From: Megaera_A sp965233855
Lineage (GTDB): Bacteria; Pseudomonadota; Alphaproteobacteria; Rickettsiales; Rickettsiaceae
Assembly (NCBI GenBank): GCA_965233855.1
Contig: OZ247586.1
Span: forward strand, 248,001 to 312,000
Direction of reading: 5' to 3'
DNA length: 64,000 nucleotides
The notes beneath the pieces were generated by a model. That model did no database searches. It was given only the letters and a program-made list of their open reading frames with translations, and was not told the DNA's origin. Positions 27,998-37,380 of the stretch are shown piece after piece (the stretch's first letter is position 1; each line of letters starts with the position of its first letter). A program made the translations under genes and the position numbers.

Positions 27998-29392
27998 TTA
28001 ATTAGAGTTCATTTTTCTAGAGTAAGCAATAGATTTAAGACGGTTGCAAATTTTTTCAAAAATTGGTCGTGGTAAAATTTCCTTACTTACGATTTCTAGA
28101 AAATAATTTTGGATTTTGATAGAAAAGGATGGAGTTGTGAATATTGCTCCATCTATCTCTTCAGCAATACATAGGAAATTACCAATAATTTGACAATTAT
28201 TATGTTCTTTTTTGCTTATAATTTTTTTTGAAATTTTGAGTAAATCCTGTCCTGGTTTGAAATTTGAGCTATATGAAAGAACCAGGGCTAGTTTGATACG
28301 ATTTTTATGAGTAAATGGTATTTCAGATGCTAAAATAAATTCAGAAATTGCTGTAGGGTGCAAGGTTTTATCAAATTTATGTTTGAGCTTAAGTAACATA
28401 ATGGATAGATGCACTAATACGTCAAGATCGTTATCTTCTGCAGTGAGAAGTTTGACTATTAAAATATAACTATTAAAATTAGTTGTTTCATTTTGATAAT
28501 CACAAGTATATTTTACTTTTTCAATAACTAAATCTTGATCTTTCGCTTCTGGTCTAAGTGATTCAATTCTAACTCCTTCTTTTAAGCCGTAGGTCGAAAT
28601 AATAATATTCTTTGGTTTAAAAACCTCGATCATAGCCTTGGCAACAAATATGGCATTGCTATTAATTTTTCTTTTGCCCAGTTTAGCTTTTGTGCTCTCT
28701 GAAGTAGATTGAAGCTTATCTAGATATAATATAAAATCTGTCGTACTAATCTCTAAATTATGCAGATTCTTCATTGGATAATGCATAAAATCAATATAGA
28801 GTCTTCCAATAAATCTAAGCGCGCCTCCGATGAAGTAAAGATTATCGTAATGATAATTGCCATATTGTTTTTTAATGATTTCTGTAATTGAAGCTTGATT
28901 ACCAAGGTTTTTATTAGTAATTACCTTTGTTCCAAGCTCAAGTGATTTTAATCTACCAACTTTAGTGTCAGATACTTCAACTAGTTCGAGGCTTCCTCCA
29001 CCTAAATCGGCAGCGATACCATCGCTATGTCTTATACCAGTAATTAGCCCCAGCGCGGTTAGTTGGGCTTCCTTTTCGCCTGATATTACATCGATTTCAA
29101 AATCATATTTATTTTTAATGAATGCAATAAAATCTTCTGCTCTAGAGTGTTCTCTTAGAACTGCAGTTGCAACGCATTTGATATCAGTTACATTAAGCTG
29201 TTTAAAAATATGGAGTAAGTATTGTATTGATAGATAAGTTTGGTGTTTGATATCAAAATCTTCGTTTGCGAGAAGGCTTAATATATCATTTTTAAATTTG
29301 CTGTTAAATATTTCAGGTGCACCTATGTCATCATTTTCATAGACTACAGCCCTAATGGCATTATAGCCAATATCCATTATTGCAGAGCGCAT
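27998..29392 (-). CDS. ppx: Ppx/GppA family phosphatase
   Basis: A 464-residue ASKHA-fold exopolyphosphatase/guanosine pentaphosphate phosphatase. The first phosphate loop is MDIGYNAIRAVVYEN and the second is GIAADLGGGSLELVEV. A third segment, FIGGALRFIGRLYIDF, is also typical. The enzyme hydrolyses polyphosphate or pppGpp; which one cannot be decided here. It opens at ATG 29392 and stands alone between virD4 and the methyltransferase remnant on the same strand. Confidence 0.9.
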   Translation of the reverse strand: MRSAIMDIGYNAIRAVVYENDDIGAPEIFNSKFKNDILSLLANEDFDIKHQTYLSIQYLLHIFKQLNVTDIKCVATAVLREHSRAEDFIAFIKNKYDFEIDVISGEKEAQLTALGLITGIRHSDGIAADLGGGSLELVEVSDTKVGRLKSLELGTKVITNKNLGNQASITEIIKKQYGNYHYDNLYFIGGALRFIGRLYIDFMHYPMKNLHNLEISTTDFILYLDKLQSTSESTKAKLGKRKINSNAIFVAKAMIEVFKPKNIIISTYGLKEGVRIESLRPEAKDQDLVIEKVKYTCDYQNETTNFNSYILIVKLLTAEDNDLDVLVHLSIMLLKLKHKFDKTLHPTAISEFILASEIPFTHKNRIKLALVLSYSSNFKPGQDLLKISKKIISKKEHNNCQIIGNFLCIAEEIDGAIFTTPSFSIKIQNYFLEIVSKEILPRPIFEKICNRLKSIAYSRKMNSN

Positions 29393-29467
29393 TATTTTTC
29401 TTTTTATAAATTATTTTCAGCAAGAGATCTTAAAAATTCATGTCTCTAGCTGCCTAAAACCTGACGC

Positions 29468-31216
29468 CTATTCTTCACTATTATTATCATTATTTTCCTT
29501 TGCTCGAGGATCAAATGGCGTTTGGGTTGGTATAAATGTAGGAGGTAATAGCCTGCTTGTAAAGAACTTATCTTCGTAATATTTAATTTTCTTTGAACGT
29601 ATTGGTGGAAATGATTCGATTAATACGATTTGATCATCCGCTGGAAGAGTAATAACTTCCTGCGGTAAAAGAAGAGCTCTTTGAACTTTTGAAACGTTTT
29701 GCGTTCTTGTTGAAACATTTAGATCAAAGAATAGAGGTTTATTATAAGATGTTTGCTCAACAGTTTTGTTACCACAAAGTTGCGAGATAAGGTTAGCTGT
29801 TTCGTAGTTATTTGCAGCAAATGTAATTCTGAACGTTGAGTTGGATAAGAACGAATTCATTCCAGCTTCTTCATAGGTTCCTTTTAGCTGTTGAGTATCC
29901 TGAATAATAAGGAAAAGTCTTACGCGATATCCCCTGAAATAAGCAATACCAGCTTTAAACGCTTCCATTTTACCTAGCGTTGGAAATTCATCTAATAAGA
30001 ACATAACGCCATAAGGTTCTGTTTTTTCGTCTGGCATTTTTCTACTTAAAAATTCAGATGCTTGTTGGTAAAAAACCTGCATAAGTTTTTGCAAACGCTG
30101 AATATTATCTGGTGTTAGACCAACAAAAACTGTAGTTTTTTTCTTCTTGAACTCCATAACATTAAAGTCTGATGATGCAGTTGCCGCATCAATCAGTGGG
30201 TTTGCCCAAAGTTCAAGTGAGGAGTTCATTGTAGAAACCACACCAGAGCGTTCTTTATCAGCTTTTTGTAAGAAGGCGGCTATGTTCATGTATGCCACTG
30301 GGTGTATTGCGTCACCAAGAGTATCCAAAACAACAGCTAAATTATATACAACATCATCGCTTCTCATCGTTCGCACAACTTCACCAAATGATTTTGTTTT
30401 TGTATCATCAGCGATTAAGTATAAAACAACACCAAGAAATAAACTTCTTGCTTCATTATTCCAGAAATCTTTTTCTGGCATAATTAGATTTGATATTTTT
30501 TGAACATCATCCACCATCTGACCTGGTTTGCTACTAACCCAGTCAATTGGGTTGTAGCAATGCGTAACACCATCTGGATTTGAAGGTTCCCATACAAATA
30601 CTTCTTGCCCTTTTTTCGCTCGCCAACCACTTGTTAGCATATGATTTTCTAGTTTAATATCATGCACAACTACTGAATGATCCCAAAATAGTAAATTGGG
30701 AATTACAAAACCAACACCTTTACCAGAACCTGTCGGCGCAAAGAGTAATGAGTGTTGAAATCCATCTGCTACAAAATATCCAACCGAATCTTTCCCAAGC
30801 AACATACCGTGTTTAGAACGTAAATTTGCTCTTTCAATTTCAGCTTGAGTTGCCCAAGAAGCTGAGCCATATACATCTTCTTTTGGTTTAAAAAACTCTA
30901 ACGTTTTGATTCTATTAAAATTTCTTACATAATACATTACTACTATGAATAACGGTACAGTTAGAGAAAGTAGTAATTTTATTTTTATATAATCATAAGC
31001 GCTGAAACTAAGTTGTGACCACGATGATAAAAGCCAAGATGCCCATTTGTAAGCAATTGATATTGCAGTTAAGTCAAGTCCAAGAGAATTATATTCGTTT
31101 GTAGTAAAAGCTACAAAAACACCACTGACCCAGATTGTACAAAAGAATACAAACGGGTGTATCACCATATGGCCAAATATTGTTCTAGCTGTTTTTAGAA
31201 TGCTGCTAAATCCCAT
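29468..31216 (-). CDS. virD4: Type IV secretion coupling protein VirD4
   Basis: A 582-residue inner-membrane ATPase that hands substrates to the secretion channel. Two membrane helices are near residues 20-35 and 80-97. The nucleotide-binding domain has Walker A APTGSGKGVGF (about 160-170) and Walker B VMFLLDEFPTLGKMEAF, with LFLIIQDTQQLKGTYE downstream. Its start overlaps the virB11 stop by 11 nt. In Rickettsiales this gene ends the conserved virB8-virD4 block (rvh system), which exports protein effectors into the host cell. Confidence 0.96.
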   Translation of the reverse strand: MGFSSILKTARTIFGHMVIHPFVFFCTIWVSGVFVAFTTNEYNSLGLDLTAISIAYKWASWLLSSWSQLSFSAYDYIKIKLLLSLTVPLFIVVMYYVRNFNRIKTLEFFKPKEDVYGSASWATQAEIERANLRSKHGMLLGKDSVGYFVADGFQHSLLFAPTGSGKGVGFVIPNLLFWDHSVVVHDIKLENHMLTSGWRAKKGQEVFVWEPSNPDGVTHCYNPIDWVSSKPGQMVDDVQKISNLIMPEKDFWNNEARSLFLGVVLYLIADDTKTKSFGEVVRTMRSDDVVYNLAVVLDTLGDAIHPVAYMNIAAFLQKADKERSGVVSTMNSSLELWANPLIDAATASSDFNVMEFKKKKTTVFVGLTPDNIQRLQKLMQVFYQQASEFLSRKMPDEKTEPYGVMFLLDEFPTLGKMEAFKAGIAYFRGYRVRLFLIIQDTQQLKGTYEEAGMNSFLSNSTFRITFAANNYETANLISQLCGNKTVEQTSYNKPLFFDLNVSTRTQNVSKVQRALLLPQEVITLPADDQIVLIESFPPIRSKKIKYYEDKFFTSRLLPPTFIPTQTPFDPRAKENNDNNSEE

Positions 31217-32204
31217 TTTCCTCGCTCTTCATTCCTTTAAAATATATTTCAGAAACAAACCTTTTACCGCCACCACCTCTTTTGAGCTGCACAACGATAT
31301 CAACTACATTTAATATGTATTTCTTTATTTCATCTGGTGGCATGCCAAGTCCTGCTTGCATAACCATTAATTTTAGCTGCTCAAGTGCCATTGATGGAGC
31401 ATCTGCGTGCAAAGTTGAGATAGAACCTGGATGACCAGTGTTTATTGCTCTTAAAAAACTGAACGCTTCCGCACCACGTAATTCACCAACGATGATTCTG
31501 TCTGGACGTAGACGTAGACACGCTTCAATAAGATCTTGCGTGGTAACTTTAGCCCTACCTTGGCCCCCTTTCGATGCAAGCAAATGCACTCTATTTGGGT
31601 GTTGATGTAGCATTACTTCCCTTGCATCTTCAACTGTTATTAAGCGTTCATTTTCAGGTATTTCTCCAAGCGCTGCATTAGTAAAGGTCGTTTTACCAGT
31701 AGAAGTACCCCCACTTATAATGATATTTTTCTTACATCGAACAGCATGACGTATAAATTCTTTAATTTGCTTATTTTTTATGTAATCACATAGTATTGCA
31801 TCATTTTCATCCACTATTTCTTCAGTAGATGTGTTGTCAAAAGCTCCCATTTCAGCATATTTATCTAAGGATAAATGCATTGTTGTTCCTTTCCTGATCG
31901 CAAATGCAGCCATATTAGGCTCAACTGCAGGAGGAAAAACGACCTGAATTCGATATCCATTAGGTAGGGTTGCAGATAATAAAGGATATTCTTCAGAGAT
32001 TTTTTGAGCTGTTGATTGTGCAACAAGTCTACCAAGACCAAGTAGATGATCAATATCAATTTCCGGAATTGTTTCAGCTCTTAAATCACCTTGCTTTTCA
32101 ACCCAGACTTCTCCAGGTTTATTGATCATTAATTCATTTACACCATCTTCTGCAAATATTTCTTTAAATGGTAAAAGATAGGTTTCTAATGCTGCATAGC
32201 TCAT
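31206..32204 (-). CDS. virB11: Type IV secretion ATPase VirB11
   Basis: A 332-residue hexameric traffic ATPase on the inner face of the membrane. Walker A is IISGGTSTGKTTFTNA (about 163-178). The Asp box is LITVEDAREVMLHQHPNRVH, Walker B lies in RPDRIIVGELRGAEAFSFLR and the His box in NTGHPGSISTLHAD. The start overlaps the virB10 stop by 4 nt. Confidence 0.97.
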   Translation of the reverse strand: MSYAALETYLLPFKEIFAEDGVNELMINKPGEVWVEKQGDLRAETIPEIDIDHLLGLGRLVAQSTAQKISEEYPLLSATLPNGYRIQVVFPPAVEPNMAAFAIRKGTTMHLSLDKYAEMGAFDNTSTEEIVDENDAILCDYIKNKQIKEFIRHAVRCKKNIIISGGTSTGKTTFTNAALGEIPENERLITVEDAREVMLHQHPNRVHLLASKGGQGRAKVTTQDLIEACLRLRPDRIIVGELRGAEAFSFLRAINTGHPGSISTLHADAPSMALEQLKLMVMQAGLGMPPDEIKKYILNVVDIVVQLKRGGGGKRFVSEIYFKGMKSEENGI

Positions 32205-33631
32205 CTTAGTCTCCTTGACTTACTTACTGCTGCCTTTGGAAATTTATAATCCTTATTCACATAAATTTTCACAGGTGTTCCCTGTTCTATTGTAATAGTT
32301 GGTTTAAATTCTTGTTCTTCTACTAAAGTTTTCAGAGTGTCTGATATATCTGTAAAAGATTCTTTTGATGCGCTTTGGGCTTGTGTTTCCTGTACATTCG
32401 TAGTTGAATTAGATAGCAAGGAATTAGATGCTGTTGTAATTATGCTGAGTAATGACGTTAATCTTTCTTCTGGAGTGGCTCCTGCTGGGTTTGCGCATGC
32501 TGTATTAATCTGCGTAAATGCAGTAGAGGTTTTGTCTGTAATTCCAGCAAGAACAGTTGAACAAACTTGAGCTAATTTTAGAGTAGCAGTTATATTTTGT
32601 GATGTTACTGCGTTTACACTATTTTGAATATTTGTAGCCTCAGCATTTTGACTCGCTACTGCTTGAGAGCTAGCTTGTGGTTGAACGACTGAATCAAGAG
32701 CTTTTGCAAGAGCTATGTTAAATACTGATCTCATGATTGAGTTTGATATACGCTCTCTGAATTTGTTATCAACTCTTCCTTGATTACCTTTTCTACCCAA
32801 AGAATCAATGCCAGAACCGCTCAATTTTAGCCTATAACCATTGGCTAAGTCAATTCTTGTCCATTCAATTGCAATTCGACCATATGCTCCATCAATACCA
32901 GTTGCATAGTTGCCGAACACTCTAGAGCCTTTGGGAATAAGTATGTTCTTTCCCCACTCGGAATATATATCCCTTTGTATTATCGCTCTTATTTCGCCGC
33001 CAAAGTCGGTATTAACAGCAGTCTCGATTATTGCATCAATTAATTTCCCACGGCCAAGAACTAAGTTCATATCTCCTCTGAATGAGAAATCTGCTTCTTG
33101 CTGCAGTTCTTCTGGAGTTTTTTGAGGAGGCGCGCCTGCAACTAAAAATATTGCGGACTTTCTTTTTTTCTCAAGTTTTTTGTCTGAATCATCAGTTTGT
33201 ACTTTGTTGAAAGGTAAGGTTGGCTCCCCTCCAGCTATTGTGCTTGGATCTGGTGTAGGTAGCAGTTCCGAATTTGTTGGTAGTGCGGGTAAAGCAGAGC
33301 CTGCTGTTGGTAAGGCTTCAGCATCTGTTGGAGGTGGAGGTGGAGGTGTAGGATCCTCTAGTTTTGGTGGAGATGGAAGTGTTGGAATAGAGGGTATATC
33401 GCTATCAACAGAGACCTGTATTGGTTTTGTCACTTCTGTTGGTACAGGTGTATTTTCTTTATCAGCATCAGAATCACCGGAACTTATGAATAAGTTGAAA
33501 AATATATAGATAAACACGCCGACAATACCGACAAGTATCATCATGCTTTGTTTAGGATTTGTTGCAACTTGAGAAAGTTCTTGTTCAACTTCAGGTAATT
33601 CCTCTTGTCCTGAATTTTTGCCTTGTTCCAT
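32201..33631 (-). CDS. virB10: Type IV secretion protein VirB10
   Basis: A 476-residue channel protein spanning both membranes. One N-terminal helix (MMILVGIVGVFIYIFFNLFI) is followed by a Pro-rich periplasmic linker with a PPPPPP run. The TrbI-like beta-barrel domain contains GRGKLIDAIIETAVNTDFGG, LIPKGSRVFGNYATGIDGAY and the C-terminal IEQGTPVKIYVNKDYKFP. The region between barrel and C-terminus is long and Ser/Thr/Gln rich. It lies 7 bp downstream of virB9. Confidence 0.95.
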   Translation of the reverse strand: MEQGKNSGQEELPEVEQELSQVATNPKQSMMILVGIVGVFIYIFFNLFISSGDSDADKENTPVPTEVTKPIQVSVDSDIPSIPTLPSPPKLEDPTPPPPPPTDAEALPTAGSALPALPTNSELLPTPDPSTIAGGEPTLPFNKVQTDDSDKKLEKKRKSAIFLVAGAPPQKTPEELQQEADFSFRGDMNLVLGRGKLIDAIIETAVNTDFGGEIRAIIQRDIYSEWGKNILIPKGSRVFGNYATGIDGAYGRIAIEWTRIDLANGYRLKLSGSGIDSLGRKGNQGRVDNKFRERISNSIMRSVFNIALAKALDSVVQPQASSQAVASQNAEATNIQNSVNAVTSQNITATLKLAQVCSTVLAGITDKTSTAFTQINTACANPAGATPEERLTSLLSIITTASNSLLSNSTTNVQETQAQSASKESFTDISDTLKTLVEEQEFKPTITIEQGTPVKIYVNKDYKFPKAAVSKSRRLR

Positions 33632-33638
33632 ATTAGTC

Positions 33639-34052
33639 TTACCTAGATTTTTTTGGGTATTGGAATCTAACTACATATACTAAATCTTTTTCGTCACCAC
33701 CTTCCAATTCTTTTGCAACGAGATCAAATTGATATGTTCTTTTGTTAGTTATAATGGTCATATTAGTTCGTATATTACGCTCCATTGGTTTGATAAATAA
33801 TCTATTGCCAAGTGGGGTTATTTTCCACGCAAATGAATCACCAAGAGTCATAGTTTCTACCGATTCATTTTTATCAAACTCAATATGAGATTGAAAACCG
33901 TAATGAAGAACTAAAAGAAAAACTTCATTTGGACTATAAACATAAGTTTTAATTCGGCTATCTGTTGTTAATGGTGCGTCATCTGAGTAAGCATTACCTA
34001 CTGATGAAGAACAAATTAATAATAACGCCAAAAATATTCTAACTACTATCAT
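33639..34052 (-). CDS. virB9: Short VirB9-like protein
   Basis: A 137-residue exported protein with a signal peptide (LALLLICSSSVGNA) and the VirB9 N-terminal domain: DSRIKTYVYSPNEVFLLVLH, LGDSFAWKITPLGNRLFIKP and the end DLVYVVRFQYP. It stops where full-length VirB9 would go on to the C-terminal outer-membrane domain that binds VirB7 and VirB10. A short second VirB9 is known in Rickettsiales (rvhB9b type). No premature stop is seen in a conserved region, so shortness is probably native. It starts 14 nt inside virB8. Confidence 0.88.
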   Translation of the reverse strand: MIVVRIFLALLLICSSSVGNAYSDDAPLTTDSRIKTYVYSPNEVFLLVLHYGFQSHIEFDKNESVETMTLGDSFAWKITPLGNRLFIKPMERNIRTNMTIITNKRTYQFDLVAKELEGGDEKDLVYVVRFQYPKKSR

Positions 34053-34767
34053 CGTCTACCCTGTATCCTGTTACTTGAAAACCTAATGGATTAATGTCTT
34101 TATCTTTTTCTGTTAATTCCATTGGGATATATTTAAACTCAACCACTGCAATTTTATTAAAAACTCTTCGTGCTTGTGCTGTTTCATTTGTAGAAAATCT
34201 TAGAATATATTTATTATCATTTAGTTTAGACCAAGATTTTACTACTAAAAACGTTGTGTTTTTTTGTCCATATTTAATAGCTGGGTTAACTTCTTCGTTC
34301 TTGAGATAGCCTCTATATTCCCAATATATTGAGTTTGCCGAAAGAAGTCTTACTGTTTTTTTTGCTAAAGTCGTGAAATCTACTGGATTGTAGGTTTCAC
34401 GTGCTACAACATATTTTTTAATAAAATATTGAGCAAGAGCCTCATTACCATTCAAAATTTTTGAATTGATGGGATTAACAATTTTTGCCATACCAGTGGT
34501 ATCATCAATCTGTATTACGAACGGATCAAAGCGTTTGGTGTTGATTACATAAGCTAGAACCCCGATAGAAACGATTGAAAGACAAAGCAATACAAGGAGT
34601 AAGATAAATAACAAGTTTCTTTGAACTGTGATGTTATCAAATCGCTCTTCATACCAATTCCTGATTTCTTTTACAGACTGAGCTTGGTTATCATCCGTAG
34701 CTTGAGGCTGTTGATTTTCTCTGCTAGGATTTTTGAACTTATTTATTAATTCATTAATTTTGAGCAT
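34039..34767 (-). CDS. virB8: Type IV secretion protein VirB8
   Basis: A 242-residue bitopic inner-membrane assembly factor. The cytoplasmic N-terminus is followed by one helix (LLFILLLVLLCLSIVSIGVL) and a periplasmic VirB8 domain with NWYEERFDN before the helix and FVIQIDDTTGMAKIVNPI, AQYFIKKYVVARETYNP and VVEFKYIPMELTEKDKDINP after it. The ATG at 34767 was chosen because the longer frame adds 20 residues without family similarity. It heads the virB8-B9-B10-B11-D4 operon. The hairpin at 34919-34996 lies between it and rlmB. Confidence 0.93.
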   Translation of the reverse strand: MLKINELINKFKNPSRENQQPQATDDNQAQSVKEIRNWYEERFDNITVQRNLLFILLLVLLCLSIVSIGVLAYVINTKRFDPFVIQIDDTTGMAKIVNPINSKILNGNEALAQYFIKKYVVARETYNPVDFTTLAKKTVRLLSANSIYWEYRGYLKNEEVNPAIKYGQKNTTFLVVKSWSKLNDNKYILRFSTNETAQARRVFNKIAVVEFKYIPMELTEKDKDINPLGFQVTGYRVDDDSS

Positions 34768-34918
34768 AGTTACTAATTTTCTTACATACGCTAATTTAAT
34801 TACACAGCTTTTATTATGTAGCAGCAATCAAGATTAAATAAACAAAAACATCCACATGAGCTCAATTGTGAATATTTTTTTTATTTGCAGTTGCTTTTAG
34901 ATTCTATTTTTGAAATCT

Positions 34919-34996
34919 AGACGATAAAAAATTCCCATATATAATATAAGTAGTGTTTTCTATAAAAATATTATATATGGGAATTTTTTATCGTCT
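34919..34996. repeat. 29-bp perfect inverted repeat (hairpin) downstream of rlmB
   Basis: The arm at 34919-34947 (AGACGATAAAAAATTCCC, then ATATATAATAT) is exactly complementary to the arm at 34968-34996, with a 20-nt loop. The right arm touches the first base of the rlmB stop codon. On the minus strand it would form in RNA right after rlmB and 150 nt before virB8. There is no T run behind it on that strand, so a simple intrinsic terminator is doubtful. It may be a transcript-stabilising hairpin or a member of a palindromic repeat family. Confidence 0.9.
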
Positions 34997-35736
34997 TATT
35001 TTATTAAAAAGAAAATGATACTCGCGGCGTTTGATGCATTTAAGCTCTCTACATTTTCGGATATTGGTATTTGGACGAGGAAGTCGCATGATTCGGAGGT
35101 GAGTCTTCGCATACCTTTTCCTTCTGATCCAATTATGACTGCAAGTTTGTCAATTCCAGTTAGGGTATTTGTGTTTTTTTCTCCGGATGCATCGAGTCCA
35201 GCGATCCAAAATCCCTTTTTCTTTAATTTATCTATTGTACTCTTTAAATTAGTAACTTTAATAATTTCTACTAATTCAAGACATCCGCAGGCTATTTTTG
35301 CAATTGTTGCGTTTTCGTCAGGTGCATTGTCGCTTGGTAAGATGATTTTTTTAATACCAAATGCTGCAGCGCTTCTAATGATAGCTCCAATGTTTTGTGG
35401 ATCAGATATTTGGTCAAGTATTGCTATTTTTTCTTTCGAGGATGAAAGGTTTGTGGACTCTATTCCGTTTTTGAAAGTGGTGTTAACCAGTGCAATTACC
35501 CCTTGATGAGTTTGATCTTTTCCAATTTTTTTGGTAATGAAGTCATTTTGTACTATTTCAATTGGAAGATGAGGAATTTTCTTTTTTAATTCACCTTCTT
35601 GCTTTGCTAGGCAGTAGATTTGTTTAATATTTCGATCTTTGTTATTGGCTGCTGCGACAACTGCATGGGTGCCGTACATGTAGTATTGCCCCTTAGTTAG
35701 AGAGTTTAATTTTTTGTGATTTTTCATACTATACAT
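34996..35736 (-). CDS. rlmB: 23S rRNA 2'-O-ribose methyltransferase (TrmH family)
   Basis: A 246-residue SPOUT methyltransferase. The N-terminal substrate-binding domain contains YYMYGTHAVVAAANNKDRN. The knotted catalytic domain has LDQISDPQNIGAIIRSAAAF, VIIGSEGKGMRRL and the end IPISENVESLNASNAASIIF, matching RlmB/SpoU motifs 1-3. It methylates G2251 of 23S rRNA in E. coli. Initiation could be at 35736 or at the second Met three codons in. Its location next to tRNA-Tyr and tuf is shared with other Rickettsiales as far as I recall. Confidence 0.92.
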   Translation of the reverse strand: MYSMKNHKKLNSLTKGQYYMYGTHAVVAAANNKDRNIKQIYCLAKQEGELKKKIPHLPIEIVQNDFITKKIGKDQTHQGVIALVNTTFKNGIESTNLSSSKEKIAILDQISDPQNIGAIIRSAAAFGIKKIILPSDNAPDENATIAKIACGCLELVEIIKVTNLKSTIDKLKKKGFWIAGLDASGEKNTNTLTGIDKLAVIIGSEGKGMRRLTSESCDFLVQIPISENVESLNASNAASIIFFLIK

Positions 35737-35758
35737 AGCTTTTTGGTCAAAAATGTGC

Positions 35759-35785
35759 TTGACATAAATTACTATTTATTATAGA
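35759..35785 (+). promoter_or_regulatory. Candidate promoter for tRNA-Tyr, tRNA-Gly, tuf
   Basis: A perfect TTGACA at 35759-35764 is followed 15 nt later by TATAGA. The spacing is short. The region between it and tRNA-Tyr contains a small palindrome CCCTTTAGGG, so other start points remain possible. Confidence 0.35.
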
Positions 35786-35910
35786 AACTTACAACCAAAC
35801 ATTTAGATATGTCACCCTTTAGGGCATAAAATAACTAAACTATAGCGTTTGTTGCGAATTAGTTCTTGCGTTTATTGTCCAGGTGGTCTATTTTGCTGTG
35901 AGTTCTTTTA

Positions 35911-35996
35911 GGAGGGGTGACCGAGTGGTTAAAGGTGGCAGACTGTAAATCTGCTCGCGTATGCGTACGAAGGTTCGAATCCTTCTCCCTCCACCA
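35911..35996 (+). tRNA. tRNA-Tyr(GUA)
   Basis: An 86-nt cloverleaf with CCA. The acceptor is GGAGGGG with TCCCTCC. The anticodon loop CTGTAAA gives GTA, with a long variable arm. The T-arm GAAGGTTCGAATCCTTC is canonical. It is followed 38 nt later by tRNA-Gly. Confidence 0.96.
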
Positions 35997-36034
35997 TCTC
36001 CTTTAGAGATAAAGTGAGTGGTTAGGTTGAAAAC

Positions 36035-36108
36035 GCGGGTGTAGCTCAATGGTAGAGCCCCAGCCTTCCAAGCTGGTTGTGTGGGTTCGATCCCCATCAC
36101 CCGCTCCA
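36035..36108 (+). tRNA. tRNA-Gly(UCC)
   Basis: A 74-nt cloverleaf with CCA. The acceptor is GCGGGTG with CACCCGC. The anticodon loop CTTCCAA gives TCC. It lies 80 bp upstream of tuf on the same strand, the common rickettsial arrangement. Confidence 0.96.
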
Positions 36109-36188
36109 TATACCATTAAGGTTTGTGGTTTGAGTGATGAAATTGATTGTTAATTGTATAATAAAGAATATTTTTTGGAGTAGAAATT

Positions 36189-37367
36189 ATGGCAAAAGAA
36201 AAATTTGAACGAAATAAGCCGCATTGTAATATTGGTACTATTGGTCACGTTGATCATGGTAAAACTTCTCTTACAGCTGCGATCACAAAAGTATTAGCGG
36301 AAAAAGGTCAAGCGGAAGCTGCTAAATATGATGAAATTGATGGTGCTCCAGAAGAAAGAGAGAGAGGTATTACTATCTCTACTGCTCACGTTGAGTACGA
36401 AACGGATAAAAGGCACTATGCGCACGTTGATTGCCCAGGTCACGCGGATTATGTTAAGAACATGATCACTGGTGCTGCGCAAATGGATGGTGGTATATTA
36501 GTTGTATCTGCTGCTGATGGTCCTATGCCTCAAACTAGAGAGCACATTCTTCTTGCTCGTCAGGTTGGTGTTCCAGCTCTTGTTGTGTTTTTAAATAAAG
36601 TTGATCAAGTTGATGATGAAGAGCTTTTAGAACTAGTTGAAATGGAAGTAAGAGAACTTCTATCTGAATATGATTTCCCAGGTGATGAAATCCCAGTTAT
36701 TAAAGGTTCTGCTCTGCAGGTTCTTGAAGGAAAAGATACGAAATGTATTGATGAGCTTATGGATGCTGTTGATTCTTATATTCCTCAGCCAGAGCGTGAT
36801 ACTGCAAAGCCATTCCTAATGCCTATTGAAGATGTTTTCTCAATTTCAGGTCGTGGTACAGTTGTAACTGGTAGAATTGAAAAAGGTATCGTTAATGTTG
36901 GTGACGAGTTAGAAATCGTTGGTATTAAAGAAACTGAAAAAACAACTTGTACTGGTGTTGAAATGTTCAGAAAGCTTCTAGATTCTGGTGAAGCTGGTGA
37001 TAATGTTGGTGTTCTTCTTCGTGGTACTAAAAGAGAAGATGTTGTTAGAGGTCAAGTTTTATCTAAGCCAGGAACGATTACTCCGCACACTGAATTTGAA
37101 GCAGAGATTTATGTTCTAACGAAAGATGAAGGTGGTCGTCACACTCCATTCTTTAAGAATTATCGTCCTCAGTTCTATTTCAGAACTACTGATGTTACGG
37201 GTGAAGTTGAATTGCCAGCTGGTAAGGAAATGGTAATGCCAGGCGATAATACAAAAATCGTTGTTAAAATGATTTCTCCAGTTGCTATGGATGAAGGTTT
37301 ACGTTTTGCTATCCGTGAAGGTGGTAGAACTGTTGGTGCAGGTGTTGTATCAAAAATTATTAAGTAA
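36189..37367 (+). CDS. tuf: Elongation factor Tu
   Basis: A 392-residue GTPase that delivers aminoacyl-tRNA to the ribosome. G1 is GHVDHGKTSLTAA, G3 is VDCPGHADYVKNM and G4 is NKVDQVDDEE. Domains 2 and 3 follow with the usual end DEGLRFAIREGGRTVGAGVV. A GGAG ribosome site precedes ATG 36189 and a TATAAT box lies at 36157-36162, so tuf may also have its own promoter. Unlike the classical str operon, rpsL, rpsG and fusA are not upstream; tRNAs are. Confidence 0.98.
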   Translation: MAKEKFERNKPHCNIGTIGHVDHGKTSLTAAITKVLAEKGQAEAAKYDEIDGAPEERERGITISTAHVEYETDKRHYAHVDCPGHADYVKNMITGAAQMDGGILVVSAADGPMPQTREHILLARQVGVPALVVFLNKVDQVDDEELLELVEMEVRELLSEYDFPGDEIPVIKGSALQVLEGKDTKCIDELMDAVDSYIPQPERDTAKPFLMPIEDVFSISGRGTVVTGRIEKGIVNVGDELEIVGIKETEKTTCTGVEMFRKLLDSGEAGDNVGVLLRGTKREDVVRGQVLSKPGTITPHTEFEAEIYVLTKDEGGRHTPFFKNYRPQFYFRTTDVTGEVELPAGKEMVMPGDNTKIVVKMISPVAMDEGLRFAIREGGRTVGAGVVSKIIK

Positions 37368-37380
37368 AGATGTTGTTTTG

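Noticed and set aside
33180..33509. Plus-strand Gly/Ser/Val-rich open frame opposite virB10
   Set aside because: It is the antisense of the Pro-rich VirB10 linker, with no start context of its own.
35888..36109. Minus-strand 73-residue frame over the two tRNAs
   Set aside because: It is the antisense of tRNA-Tyr and tRNA-Gly, a well-known spurious call.
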